A stretch of DNA of 64,000 bases from Streptomyces cavernicola (GTDB taxonomy: Bacteria > Actinomycetota > Actinomycetes > Streptomycetales > Streptomycetaceae). The notes below the pieces were generated by a model. The model ran no database searches, had not been told where the DNA came from, and was given only the letters and a program-made list of their open reading frames with translations. The DNA lies in NCBI RefSeq assembly GCF_029968035.1, contig NZ_JASCIQ010000026.1, forward strand, positions 1-64,000, given 5' to 3'. Both the position numbers and the translations under genes were made by a program. This document shows positions 40,939-48,424 of this stretch, piece by piece. Position 1 is the first letter of the stretch; every line of letters starts with the position of its first letter.

Positions 40939-41048
40939 ACATCCGCTTCAACTCGCCTGAAACACAAGTACGATGACGTGTCATCAGACGGTCGTCGGTC
41001 GACGGCGACTGTGCCGATGACGTTCCCGAACCCGCGGTAAGGGGTCGC

Positions 41049-42506
41049 ATGTCCTTCTTCACCGACCTTGGCCGGCAGTACATCGACGGCAAGTGGCGGA
41101 CCGGCAGCGGTTCGTGGGACATCATCGACTTCAACCCGTACAACGGCGAGAAGCTGGCCGCCGTGACCGTGGCCACCCGCTTCGAGGTCGACGAGGCCTA
41201 CCGCGCCGCCGAGCGCGAGCAGAAGGCCTGGGCCACACAGAGTCCGTACGTCCGGCGGGCCGTCATCGAGCGGGCGCTGCGCATCACCGAGGAGCGCGAG
41301 GCGGAGATCGTCGAGGCGATCATCGACGAGCTCGGCGGCACCCGCCTCAAGGCGGAGTACGAGGTGCACCTCGGCAAGGAGTTCCTGCGCGAGGCCATCG
41401 AGCTCGCGGTGCGCCCCGAGGGCCGGATCTTCCCGTCCACCACGGACGGCAAGGAGAACCGGGTGTACCGCCTGCCGGTCGGCGTGGTCGGCGTCATCAG
41501 CCCGTTCAACTTCCCGTTCCTCGTGACGCTCAAGTCGGTCGCGCCGGCCCTCGCGCTCGGCAACGGCGTGGTGATCAAGCCGAACCAGAACACCCCGGTG
41601 GTCGGCGGCGGCCTGATCGCCAAGATCTTCGAGGACGCGGGCCTGCCGCCCGGCCTCCTGAACGTCCTGGTGACGGACATCGCCGAGATCGGCGACGCGC
41701 TCATAGAGCACCCGGTGCCGAAGGTGATCTCCTTCGCGGGCTCCGACCGCGTCGGCCGCCACGTCGGAGCGGTGACGGCCAGTCACTTCAAGCGCGCCAT
41801 CCTGGAGTTGAGCGGCAACAGCGCCCTCGTCGTCCTGGAGGACGCGGACGTGGACTACGCCGTGGACGCGGCGGTCTTCAGCCGGTACGTCTACCAGGGC
41901 CAGGTCTGCATGGCCGCCAACCGGATCCTCGTGGACCGGTCCGTGCAGGAGGAGTTCACCGCCAAGTTCGTGGCCCGGGTGCAGGCGCTCAAGGTCGGCG
42001 ACCCGCGCGATCCGGAGACCCAGATCGGCCCGGTCATCAACGCCTTCCAGGCGGACGCGCTCTCCGGGCTCGTCGACCAGGCCCTGGCCGAGGGCGCCAC
42101 GGCCCTCGTGCGCGGCCGCACGATCGGCAACCTGGTCGAGCCGACCGTCCTCACGGGCCTGCCCGAGGACTCCCCGATCCTGCGCCAGGAGATCTTCGGC
42201 CCGGTGGCGCTGCTCGTCCCCTTCGACGGCGAGGACCACGCGGTCCGCCTCGCCAACGACACCCCGTACGGCCTCAGCGGGGCCGTGCACACCGCGGACG
42301 TGGAGCGCGGCGTCAGCTTCGCCCGCCGCATCGAGACGGGCATGATGCACGTCAACGACGGCACGGTGCACGACGAGCCGTACGTCGCGTTCGGCGGCGA
42401 GAAGCACTCCGGGCTCGGCCGCCTCAACGGCGACTCGACGGTCGAGGCGTTCACCACCCAGAAGTGGATCTCCGTCCAGCACGGCAGAAGCCGCTTCCCG
42501 CTGTGA
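41049..42506 (+). CDS. Aldehyde dehydrogenase, vanillin/benzaldehyde dehydrogenase-like
   Basis: 485 residues, NAD(P)-dependent aldehyde dehydrogenase. Catalytic Cys is in YVYQGQVCMAANRIL and the general-base Glu in AILELSGNSALVVLEDAD; VGVVGVISPFNFPFLVTLKSVAPALALGNGVVIKPN and SFAGSDRVGR are cofactor motifs. The sequence most resembles aromatic aldehyde dehydrogenases (Vdh), but substrate specificity is inference. ATG 41049 is preceded by GGTAAGGGG. A hairpin separates it from the convergent PadR gene, which may regulate a nearby target. Confidence 0.9.
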   Translation: MSFFTDLGRQYIDGKWRTGSGSWDIIDFNPYNGEKLAAVTVATRFEVDEAYRAAEREQKAWATQSPYVRRAVIERALRITEEREAEIVEAIIDELGGTRLKAEYEVHLGKEFLREAIELAVRPEGRIFPSTTDGKENRVYRLPVGVVGVISPFNFPFLVTLKSVAPALALGNGVVIKPNQNTPVVGGGLIAKIFEDAGLPPGLLNVLVTDIAEIGDALIEHPVPKVISFAGSDRVGRHVGAVTASHFKRAILELSGNSALVVLEDADVDYAVDAAVFSRYVYQGQVCMAANRILVDRSVQEEFTAKFVARVQALKVGDPRDPETQIGPVINAFQADALSGLVDQALAEGATALVRGRTIGNLVEPTVLTGLPEDSPILRQEIFGPVALLVPFDGEDHAVRLANDTPYGLSGAVHTADVERGVSFARRIETGMMHVNDGTVHDEPYVAFGGEKHSGLGRLNGDSTVEAFTTQKWISVQHGRSRFPL

Positions 42507-42528
42507 CTCCCGGTGCGGGCACGGGAGT
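42506..42528. terminator. Short hairpin between convergent ALDH and PadR genes
   Basis: ACTCCCG (42506-42512) with CGGGAGT (42522-42528). It fills the whole 22-bp gap and touches both stop codons; no U-run, so termination is only likely. Confidence 0.5.
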
Positions 42529-43170
42529 TCAGTCCCCATCCTCGGGGTGCCGCTCCCCGGTCGCGTACGGGTTCTCCTGACCCTCGGCGAGCACGCCCAC
42601 GAACGGCTCGCCCTCGCCGGCGAAGACGTACGCGCCGTTCTCGATGCGCTTGATCAGGCCCCGCGTCCACTCCGCGCCGGCGTCCGCCGAGTGCACCCAG
42701 AAGTTCATGATCTCCCCGATGTGGCCCAGCTGCGCGGGCCCCTCCGCCGGGGTGTAGTACTCGGTGACCGACCTCCGCCACTCCCGCAGGCCCTCCACCC
42801 GCTTCTTGAGCAGCTCGACGGCCTCCGCGCGCGGCAGGTCCACGATGAAGCCGATGCCGGCGGAGAGCACGTCCAGCTTCTGGTCGTACGAGGTGAGCGC
42901 CTCGCGCAGCAGCCTCAGATACTCCTCGACGCCCTGCTCGGTGATCTCGTACTCGGTGCGCGGCGGGCCGCCCGCGGTGGACGGGGCGATCTCGTGCGCC
43001 TTGAGCAGTCCTTGCTTCGCCATCTGCTTCAGGGCGTGGTAGATCGAGCCGGGCTTGGCGTTCGACCACTCGTGCGCGCCCCAGTACTCCAGGTCGTTGC
43101 GCACCTGATAGCCGTGCGCGCGGCCGTGCATGCGGACGGCGCCGAGGACCAGAAGCCGGATGACGGACAT
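42529..43170 (-). CDS. PadR-family transcriptional regulator
   Basis: 213 residues, PadR-s1 type. N-terminal winged helix: RLLVLGAVRMHGRAHGYQVRNDLEYW, KPGSIYHALKQMAKQGLLKAHE and TEYEITEQGVEEYL. The C-terminal half is a helical dimer domain (Vir_act_alpha_C type). ATG 43170 has GGGAGGG upstream. It probably represses itself through the palindrome at 43202-43219; the target may be the convergent ALDH or unknown. PadR proteins sense phenolic acids or drugs. Confidence 0.92.
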   Translation of the reverse strand: MSVIRLLVLGAVRMHGRAHGYQVRNDLEYWGAHEWSNAKPGSIYHALKQMAKQGLLKAHEIAPSTAGGPPRTEYEITEQGVEEYLRLLREALTSYDQKLDVLSAGIGFIVDLPRAEAVELLKKRVEGLREWRRSVTEYYTPAEGPAQLGHIGEIMNFWVHSADAGAEWTRGLIKRIENGAYVFAGEGEPFVGVLAEGQENPYATGERHPEDGD

Positions 43171-43201
43171 GGGCAGCCCTCCCTTTCGCGTACGGCGCAC
43201 C

Positions 43202-43219
43202 CTAATCAACTTTGACTAG
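43202..43219. promoter_or_regulatory. PadR autoregulatory operator candidate
   Basis: CTAATCAACTTTGACTAG is an imperfect palindrome (CTA.TCAA..TTGA.TAG), 32-49 bases before the PadR start. It is AT-rich against its surroundings and its TTGACT could be part of a promoter. Confidence 0.55.
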
Positions 43220-43274
43220 GGTACGCGGAGGGCTGCCGTCGGCGTCGGGCGGTGCTGCGTCAGGCGGTGCCGTG

Positions 43275-43823
43275 TCAGGCGGTGCTGCCCTGGGCCTGCT
43301 CCTCGGCCACGAGCTCGAAGGCGGTCTTCCCGTCGAGGGACTCTCGGATGACGTCCGCGTGCCCGGCGTGCCGGTCCATCTCGCTGATCAGCCGGAGCAG
43401 CAGCCAGCGCAGCGAGACCCGCTCCTTCGGGAACCACGGCTGGTCCGGCAGCGCGAACGTGGCGTTCAGGTCGGGCGCGCTCCGGATGAACTCCTCGGTC
43501 TCCTTGGCCACTTGGTCCCAGTACGCGAGCTGCGAGGCGGGCGTCTCGTCGCCGACGAGCACGAAGCACTCGTGCCAGTTGGACTCGTCGCGCTCCATGG
43601 CGGGGGCCTCGCCCTTGGCACGGGCCACCCAGCCCTGTTCGGTCTCGGCGACATGCTTGACCAGGCCCGCGAGGGAGAGCTCGCTGGCGCTCGGCTTGCT
43701 CGACGCCTGCTCGTCGCTCAGCCCGAGCAGGGTCCTGCGGATGCCGCCGCGCCCCTCGTCGAGGAAGGCGAGCAGGGCGCCGCGCTCGTCGCCGTGGGCT
43801 TCTGCGGGAACGTGCATGACCAT
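43275..43823 (-). CDS. DinB-family (DUF664) protein
   Basis: 182 residues, four-helix DinB/YfiT fold that usually binds a metal through three His and supports thiol transfer or small-molecule detoxification. KHVAETEQGWVARAKGE and LISEMDRHAGHADVIRESLDG are the conserved helices; LRWLLLRLISEMDRHAGHAD includes two His. ATG 43823 (AGAGGCGG upstream) is favoured over GTG 43847. Transcribed away from a repeat-filled gap. Confidence 0.88.
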   Translation of the reverse strand: MVMHVPAEAHGDERGALLAFLDEGRGGIRRTLLGLSDEQASSKPSASELSLAGLVKHVAETEQGWVARAKGEAPAMERDESNWHECFVLVGDETPASQLAYWDQVAKETEEFIRSAPDLNATFALPDQPWFPKERVSLRWLLLRLISEMDRHAGHADVIRESLDGKTAFELVAEEQAQGSTA

Positions 43824-43980
43824 GATCGGCCGCCTCTCGATCGACACCGCCCGGGGTCCCGGACTTCTTGACTACGACGTTATGGGGGCTTGCGGTCAGG
43901 TCCTGTCCGCATGGACTTTTCCCCACCCCGCCCCTTCCCGAAAGCTTGCAGCAGCTTCGGGGCCAGCCCCCGGACCCCCT

Positions 43981-44022
43981 CCCCCAAGCTCTCGGCTGCG
44001 CTCGAGCAGGGGGGACCCCCAT
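43981..44022. repeat. Palindromic CCCCCAAGCTCTCGG...GGGGGG repeat
   Basis: CCCCC and GCTC pair with GAGC and GGGGG (43981-44013). Its terminal GGGGGGACCCCCAT (44009-44022) is the reverse complement of ATGGGGGTCCCCCC at 40062-40075. Such elements occur in many copies between Streptomyces genes. Confidence 0.75.
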
Positions 44023-44064
44023 CTCAAACGCCGGAGGGGCTGAATTTGGGCTGATGGGCCCCGA

Positions 44065-44224
44065 TAGGGGCGCGGGGAACTGCGCGAGCAACCACGATGA
44101 CGGGTCAGCCGAACAACAGCCGGAGACGGGGGCGAAGCCCCGGACAGGGGCGCGGGGAACTGCGCGACCAGCCACAACGGTGGGGCAGCCGAAAGACAGC
44201 GGGGCACGGGGCGTAGCCCCCGGA
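44065..44224. repeat. Two tandem 80-bp repeat units
   Basis: Units 44065-44144 and 44145-44224 share GGGGCGCGGGGAACTGCGCG near their left ends, exactly 80 bp apart, with about three quarters identity overall, and each has a GGGGC..GCCCC mini-hairpin near its right end. The core sequence is a common Streptomyces intergenic repeat. Confidence 0.8.
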
Positions 44225-44310
44225 AGCCGTCCGCAGGCCACGCGGCGGCAGCCGCAAATTGACACAGCCGGGAAGGGGCGGGGTGGGGAAAAACCCCCAG
44301 CCCCGCACCC

Positions 44311-45744
44311 CTAGTGGTGGAAGGCCGTAGCCTCCGCCGACGAGCGCCCCGTAGGCCCCGCCTGCGCCCGCAACTCCGGCAGAACCCGCCGCAGATCCGC
44401 CAGCAACAACCCCGCCAGGTCCGCGGAGAACCCGTTCCGGCACACCACCCGCAGCACCGAGAGATCCTCCCGGTGCGCCGGAAAGGTGTACGCGGGCACG
44501 AGCCACCCCCGCTCCCGCAGCCGACGGGAGACGTCGAACACGTCGTACGCCGTCACCTCGGGCGCCGTGGTGAACGCGAACACCGGCAACTGGTCGCCGC
44601 GCGTGAGGAGTCGGAAGTCGCCGAGGGCCTCGATGCGCCGCGCGAGCCCGGACGCGACGTCCCGCGAGGCCTGTTGAACGGCCCGGTAGCCCTCCCGGCC
44701 GAGCCGCAGGAACGTGTAGTACTGCGCGACGACCTGCGCGCCGGGCCGGGAGAAGTTCAGGGCGAACGTCGGCATCTCGCCGCCCAGATAGTTCACCCGG
44801 AACACCAGCTCCTCCGGCAGCTCCGCCGCCGACCGCCACAGCGCCCAGCCGACGCCCGGGTAGACGAGCCCGTACTTGTGCCCGGACGTGTTGATCGACG
44901 CCACCCGAGGCAGCCGGAAGTCCCACTCCAGGTCCGGGTCGAGGAACGGCGCGACCATCGCGCCCGACGCCCCGTCCACGTGCACGGGAACGTCGAGGCC
45001 CGTCCGCTCCTGCAACTCGTCCAGGGCGGCGCACAGTTCGGCCACCGGCTCGTACGAACCGTCGAAGGTGGAGCCGAGCACCGCGACGACTCCGATGGTG
45101 TTCTCGTCGCACAGCTCGGCCGCCGCCCGCGGGTCCAGGTGGAAGCGCTCGCCCTCCATGGGGACCTGGCGGGCCTCCACCTCCCAGAAGTTGCAGAACT
45201 TCTCCCAGCAGACCTGCACGTTGACGCCCATGACGAGATTGGGCCTGGCCTCGCGCGAGGGGTACCGGTCGGCGTTGCGCTTGGCCCAGCGCCGCTTGAG
45301 CGCCATCCCGGCGAGCATGCACGCCTCGCTCGAACCGGTCGTCGAGCAGCCCACCGCCGCGTCCCCGTCGGGTGCGTGCCACAGGTCGGCGAGCATCGCC
45401 ACGCAGCGCCGCTCCAGCTCGGCGGTGCGCGGGTACTCGTCCTTGTCGATCATGTTTTTGTCCCGGCACTCCGACATCAGCACGCCGGCCTGCGGCTCCA
45501 TCCAGGTGGTGACGAACGTGGCCAGGTTCAGACGCGCGTTGCCGTCCAGCATCAGCTCGTCGTGGACCAGTTGGTACGCGGTCGACGGCGGCAGCGGCCC
45601 GTCCGGGAGCCGGTGTCTGGGCGGCGCATCGGTCATGCCGCCGACCGGGTTCGCCTCCCCGAGGAAGGGGTTCAGGGCGAGCCTGCGCAGCTCGCCGTCC
45701 GGCCCCGGCCCCGGCTCCTGCTTCTCGCCCTTGTGCAGGGACAT
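44311..45744 (-). CDS. gadB: Glutamate decarboxylase
   Basis: 477 residues, PLP-dependent, converts glutamate to GABA and CO2, consuming a proton. Schiff-base Lys290 lies in NTSGHKYGLVYPG; HVDGASGAMVAPF supplies the PLP-binding Asp257; CSTTGSSEACMLAGM is the phosphate-site region. The C-terminus ends EATAFHH: in E. coli GadB the penultimate His occupies the active site at neutral pH, so this pair of His could act likewise. ATG 45744 has GAGAGAGG upstream. No antiporter gadC gene is next to it. Divergent from tipA. Confidence 0.95.
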   Translation of the reverse strand: MSLHKGEKQEPGPGPDGELRRLALNPFLGEANPVGGMTDAPPRHRLPDGPLPPSTAYQLVHDELMLDGNARLNLATFVTTWMEPQAGVLMSECRDKNMIDKDEYPRTAELERRCVAMLADLWHAPDGDAAVGCSTTGSSEACMLAGMALKRRWAKRNADRYPSREARPNLVMGVNVQVCWEKFCNFWEVEARQVPMEGERFHLDPRAAAELCDENTIGVVAVLGSTFDGSYEPVAELCAALDELQERTGLDVPVHVDGASGAMVAPFLDPDLEWDFRLPRVASINTSGHKYGLVYPGVGWALWRSAAELPEELVFRVNYLGGEMPTFALNFSRPGAQVVAQYYTFLRLGREGYRAVQQASRDVASGLARRIEALGDFRLLTRGDQLPVFAFTTAPEVTAYDVFDVSRRLRERGWLVPAYTFPAHREDLSVLRVVCRNGFSADLAGLLLADLRRVLPELRAQAGPTGRSSAEATAFHH

Positions 45745-45860
45745 CGCGGCGCCTCTCTCTCGTACGCGTACAAGCGGTCCCGTACGCGGTCACGATAACC
45801 AGGCAAAAGGGGCGAAAGCCTGTCGAGCGTGCCGCTCGTGGAACCGCCGGAGAATCGGGC

Positions 45861-45891
45861 TTGCACCTCACGCGGCGTGAGGACCGAGGGT
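45861..45891 (+). promoter_or_regulatory. tipA promoter with 19-bp spacer and TipA operator
   Basis: -35 TTGCAC (45861-45866), 19-bp spacer and -10 GAGGGT (45886-45891), the MerR-type geometry of the ptipA promoter. The spacer is an inverted repeat CCTCACG-CGG-CGTGAGG (45866-45882), where TipAL would twist the DNA to align -35 and -10. Confidence 0.85.
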
Positions 45892-45931
45892 GAGTGACGT
45901 ACCGAAGGAACACCGAAGGGAGCGGGCGGCG

Positions 45932-46690
45932 ATGAGCTATTCCGTGGGACAGGTCGCGGAGTTCGCGGGCGTCACGGTGCGCACGCTGCACCACTACGAC
46001 GAGATCGGCCTGCTGGTCCCCAGCGAGCGCAACCGCGCCGGGCACCGGCGCTACAGCGACGCGGACCTGGACCGGCTGCAGCAGATCCTGTTCTACCGGG
46101 AGCTCGGCTTCCCGCTCGACGAGGTGGCGGCACTCCTGGACGACCCGGACGCGAACCCGCGCGAGCACCTGCGCAGGCAGCATCGGCTGCTGACCGAACG
46201 GATCGCCCGACTGCAGAAGATGGCCGCCGCCGTCGAGACCGCCATGGAGGCGAAGAAGATGGGCATCAACCTCACGCCCGAGGAGAAGTTCGAGGTCTTC
46301 GGCGACCACGACCCGGACCAGTACGAGGAGGAGGTCGAACAGCGCTGGGGCGACACCGAGGCGTACGCGGAGTCGAAGCGCCGCCAGGCCTCGTACACGA
46401 AGGAGGACTGGCTGCGCATCCAGCGCGAGGGCGACGAGGTCACCCGGCGCTTCGTGGCCCTGATGGAGGCGGGCGTCGCCCCGGACTCCGAGGAGGCGAT
46501 GGACGCCGCCGAGGAGCACCGGCAGTGGATGTGCCGCAACCACTACGAGTGCTCGCACGAACTGCACAGCTGCATCGGCGAGATGTACGTGTCCGACCAG
46601 CGCTTCACCGTCAACATCGACAAGACCAAGCCGGGCCTCGCCGCGTACGAGCGCGACGCGATCGTGGCCAACGCGAACCGGCACGCGTGA
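45932..46690 (+). CDS. tipA: Thiopeptide-sensing MerR regulator TipA
   Basis: 252 residues, close to TipAL of S. lividans (253). The N-terminal MerR domain (SVGQVAEFAGVTVRTLHHYDEIGLLVPSERN) binds its own promoter; the C-terminal domain covalently traps thiopeptide antibiotics such as thiostrepton. Cys207 and Cys214, both present here, are the Cys positions implicated in that binding. Met110 in MGINLTPEEKF (ATG at 46259) begins the separate short form TipAS, and GGAGGCGAAGAAG precedes it, so the internal start is intact. Start ATG 45932 is preferred to the upstream GTG. Autoregulated by its own MerR promoter. Confidence 0.97.
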   Translation: MSYSVGQVAEFAGVTVRTLHHYDEIGLLVPSERNRAGHRRYSDADLDRLQQILFYRELGFPLDEVAALLDDPDANPREHLRRQHRLLTERIARLQKMAAAVETAMEAKKMGINLTPEEKFEVFGDHDPDQYEEEVEQRWGDTEAYAESKRRQASYTKEDWLRIQREGDEVTRRFVALMEAGVAPDSEEAMDAAEEHRQWMCRNHYECSHELHSCIGEMYVSDQRFTVNIDKTKPGLAAYERDAIVANANRHA

Positions 46691-46725
46691 TGGGTCCGAA
46701 GGCTGACAGGCCCTGTGCGTGACCG

Positions 46726-46760
46726 GTAAGGGGCGCCCGCAATGGTGCGGCGCCCCTTAC
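46726..46760. terminator. Terminator between tipA and ybjQ-like gene
   Basis: Perfect 12-bp stem GTAAGGGGCGCC (46726-46737) with GGCGCCCCTTAC (46749-46760), followed by TTCC; serves both convergent genes. Confidence 0.85.
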
Positions 46761-46783
46761 TTCCGTCTCGTGGAACCGCCTGC

Positions 46784-47152
46784 TCAGGACTGCGGCGCGA
46801 TCACCACGGCCGTGCCGTACGCGCACACCTCCGCCGCGCCCTCCATCGCCTCGGCCACGTCGAACCGGAACATGAGGACCGCGTTGGCGCCACGCGCGCG
46901 TGCCTGCTCCACGAGGCGTTCCATCGCCTGGTTGCGGGTCTCGACGAGCGTCTTCGTCAGCCCCTTGAGCTCGCCGCCGATCATCGACTTGAGCCCCGCG
47001 CCGATCTGGCTGCCGAGGTGCCGGGACCGCACGGTGAGCCCGAAGACCTCGCCGATCACCTGCTGCACATGGAATCCGGGCACGTCGTTGGTCGTCACGA
47101 CCAGGACGTCCGCCTCCGGCGTCTGGCCGCCACCGAAGTCCTGGATGCTCAT
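46784..47152 (-). CDS. YbjQ/DUF74-family protein
   Basis: 122 residues, pentameric beta-rich family of unknown function sometimes called heavy-metal-binding. VVTTNDVPGFHVQQVIGEVFGLTVRSRHLG and RGANAVLMFRFDVAEAMEGAAEVCAYGTAVVI are the conserved blocks. Start at ATG 47152 (CAT 47150-47152) has GGAGGACGAGG upstream. Single gene, convergent with tipA. Confidence 0.9.
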   Translation of the reverse strand: MSIQDFGGGQTPEADVLVVTTNDVPGFHVQQVIGEVFGLTVRSRHLGSQIGAGLKSMIGGELKGLTKTLVETRNQAMERLVEQARARGANAVLMFRFDVAEAMEGAAEVCAYGTAVVIAPQS

Positions 47153-47336
47153 CCTCGTCCTCCTCCGTCGGGTCGATACCGCTCGATACCGCTCGACTGC
47201 TCAGCTTTGTCCGGATACCGGGGCCGTGCATCCTGGGGGAGCACGGTGGAACCTGGCCCCCGTTCCTCGCGTTGATAGCTTTGGGCGGCCGCATCGGCTG
47301 CTTCCCCTCCACCGACACCCCCAGGAGCCCGGACCC

Positions 47337-48335
47337 GTGATGACGACGCTTGCGCTCGGACCAAGCTGGCTCGATCCGGACTTTCTGCTGAACAAGTTCG
47401 GACTCATCGGCCTGCTGATCATCGTGTTCGCCGAGTCGGGCCTGCTGATCGGCTTCTTCCTGCCGGGCGACTCCCTGCTGTTCACCACGGGACTCCTGGT
47501 GACGACGGGCAAGCTCGACACCCCGCTGTGGCTCGTCTGCACGCTGGTCTGCCTCGCCGCGATCCTCGGCGACCAGGCGGGTTACCTCTTCGGCCGCAAG
47601 GTCGGCCCGGCGCTCTTCAACCGCCCGGACTCCCGCCTCTTCAAGCAGGAGAACGTGACGAAGGCGCATGAATTCTTCGAGAAGCACGGCCCGAAGTCCC
47701 TGGTCCTGGCCCGCTTCGTGCCGATCGTGCGGACGTTCACGCCGATCATCGCCGGCGTCTCCAAGATGAACTACCGCTCGTTCATCACGTTCAACGTCCT
47801 CGGCGGCGTGCTGTGGGGCGCGGGCGTCACGCTGCTCGGCGCCTGGCTCGGCAACATCGACTTCGTGCACAAGAACATCGAGGCGATCCTGATCCTGATC
47901 GTCCTGATCTCGGTCGTGCCGATCATCATCGAGTTCCTGCGCGCCCGCTCCAAGAGCAAGAAGGCCGCCGCCGAGGCCCCCGCCGCTCCGGCCGCCCCCG
48001 CGCCGGGTGCGCCGGGTGCGCCGGGCGTGGACCACCCCACCACACAGCTGCACGCCCACCAGCCGCACCAGCCGCAGCCGTACGGCCAGCAGCCCCAGCC
48101 CCAGCGCCAGGGCGAGCAGCCCCAGCCGTACGGGCAGCAGCCGCAGGCTCACCAGCCCCAGCAGCCCCAACAGCCCCAACAGCCCCAACAGCCCCAACAG
48201 CCCCAGCAGTACGGCCGGCAGCCCCAGCCGTACGCGCCGCAGCCGGGCCAGGCTCAGCCCCACCCCCAGCAGCAGCCCGGCCAGCCCGGCGACCCGGGCG
48301 ACCCCGGCCAGCGCGGCCGGCACGCCAGGCGCTGA
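47337..48335 (+). CDS. DedA-family membrane protein with Pro/Gln repeat tail
   Basis: 332 residues. The first 200 form a DedA (SNARE-associated) domain: FAESGLLIGFFLPGDSLLFTTGLL, GDQAGYLFGRKVGPALF and ARFVPIVRTFTPIIAGVSKMNYRSFI are conserved; the family helps recycle lipid carriers and keep the proton gradient. The last 130 residues are a cytoplasmic Pro/Gln-rich tail with PQQ repeats (about 48167-48217). GTG 47337 (AGGAG nine bases upstream) is preferred to the ATG three bases later. Convergent with the ThrE-like gene. Confidence 0.9.
   Translation: MMTTLALGPSWLDPDFLLNKFGLIGLLIIVFAESGLLIGFFLPGDSLLFTTGLLVTTGKLDTPLWLVCTLVCLAAILGDQAGYLFGRKVGPALFNRPDSRLFKQENVTKAHEFFEKHGPKSLVLARFVPIVRTFTPIIAGVSKMNYRSFITFNVLGGVLWGAGVTLLGAWLGNIDFVHKNIEAILILIVLISVVPIIIEFLRARSKSKKAAAEAPAAPAAPAPGAPGAPGVDHPTTQLHAHQPHQPQPYGQQPQPQRQGEQPQPYGQQPQAHQPQQPQQPQQPQQPQQPQQYGRQPQPYAPQPGQAQPHPQQQPGQPGDPGDPGQRGRHARR
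48167..48217 (+). repeat. CCCCAACAG coding tandem repeat (PQQ)
   Basis: About five or six 9-bp units CCCCAACAG/CCCCAGCAG in frame, encoding Gln-Pro-Gln. Slippage would change the tail length without frameshift. Confidence 0.85.
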
Positions 48336-48356
48336 ACCGAGCGTTCGCCGACGCCC

Positions 48357-48397
48357 AGGAGGGGCGGTCCGTACGAGGTGTACGGACCGCCCCTCCT
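48357..48397. terminator. Bidirectional terminator between DedA and ThrE-like genes
   Basis: Perfect 18-bp stem (48357-48374 with 48380-48397), 5-base loop GAGGT. It sits 22 bases after the DedA stop and 27 bases before the ThrE-like stop. Confidence 0.88.
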
Positions 48398-48424
48398 CGC
48401 GTATCCGGGGTGGAGCTCAGCGGC

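Larger units (their letters stand above)
43824..44310. other. 487-bp gap filled with Streptomyces-type repeats
   Basis: No gene between the DinB and gadB starts and stops. The right two thirds consist of GC-rich repeat sequence: a stem-loop element (43981-44022) and two tandem 80-bp units (44065-44224). The left part (43860-43920) shows only a weak upstream region for the DinB gene. Confidence 0.7.
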
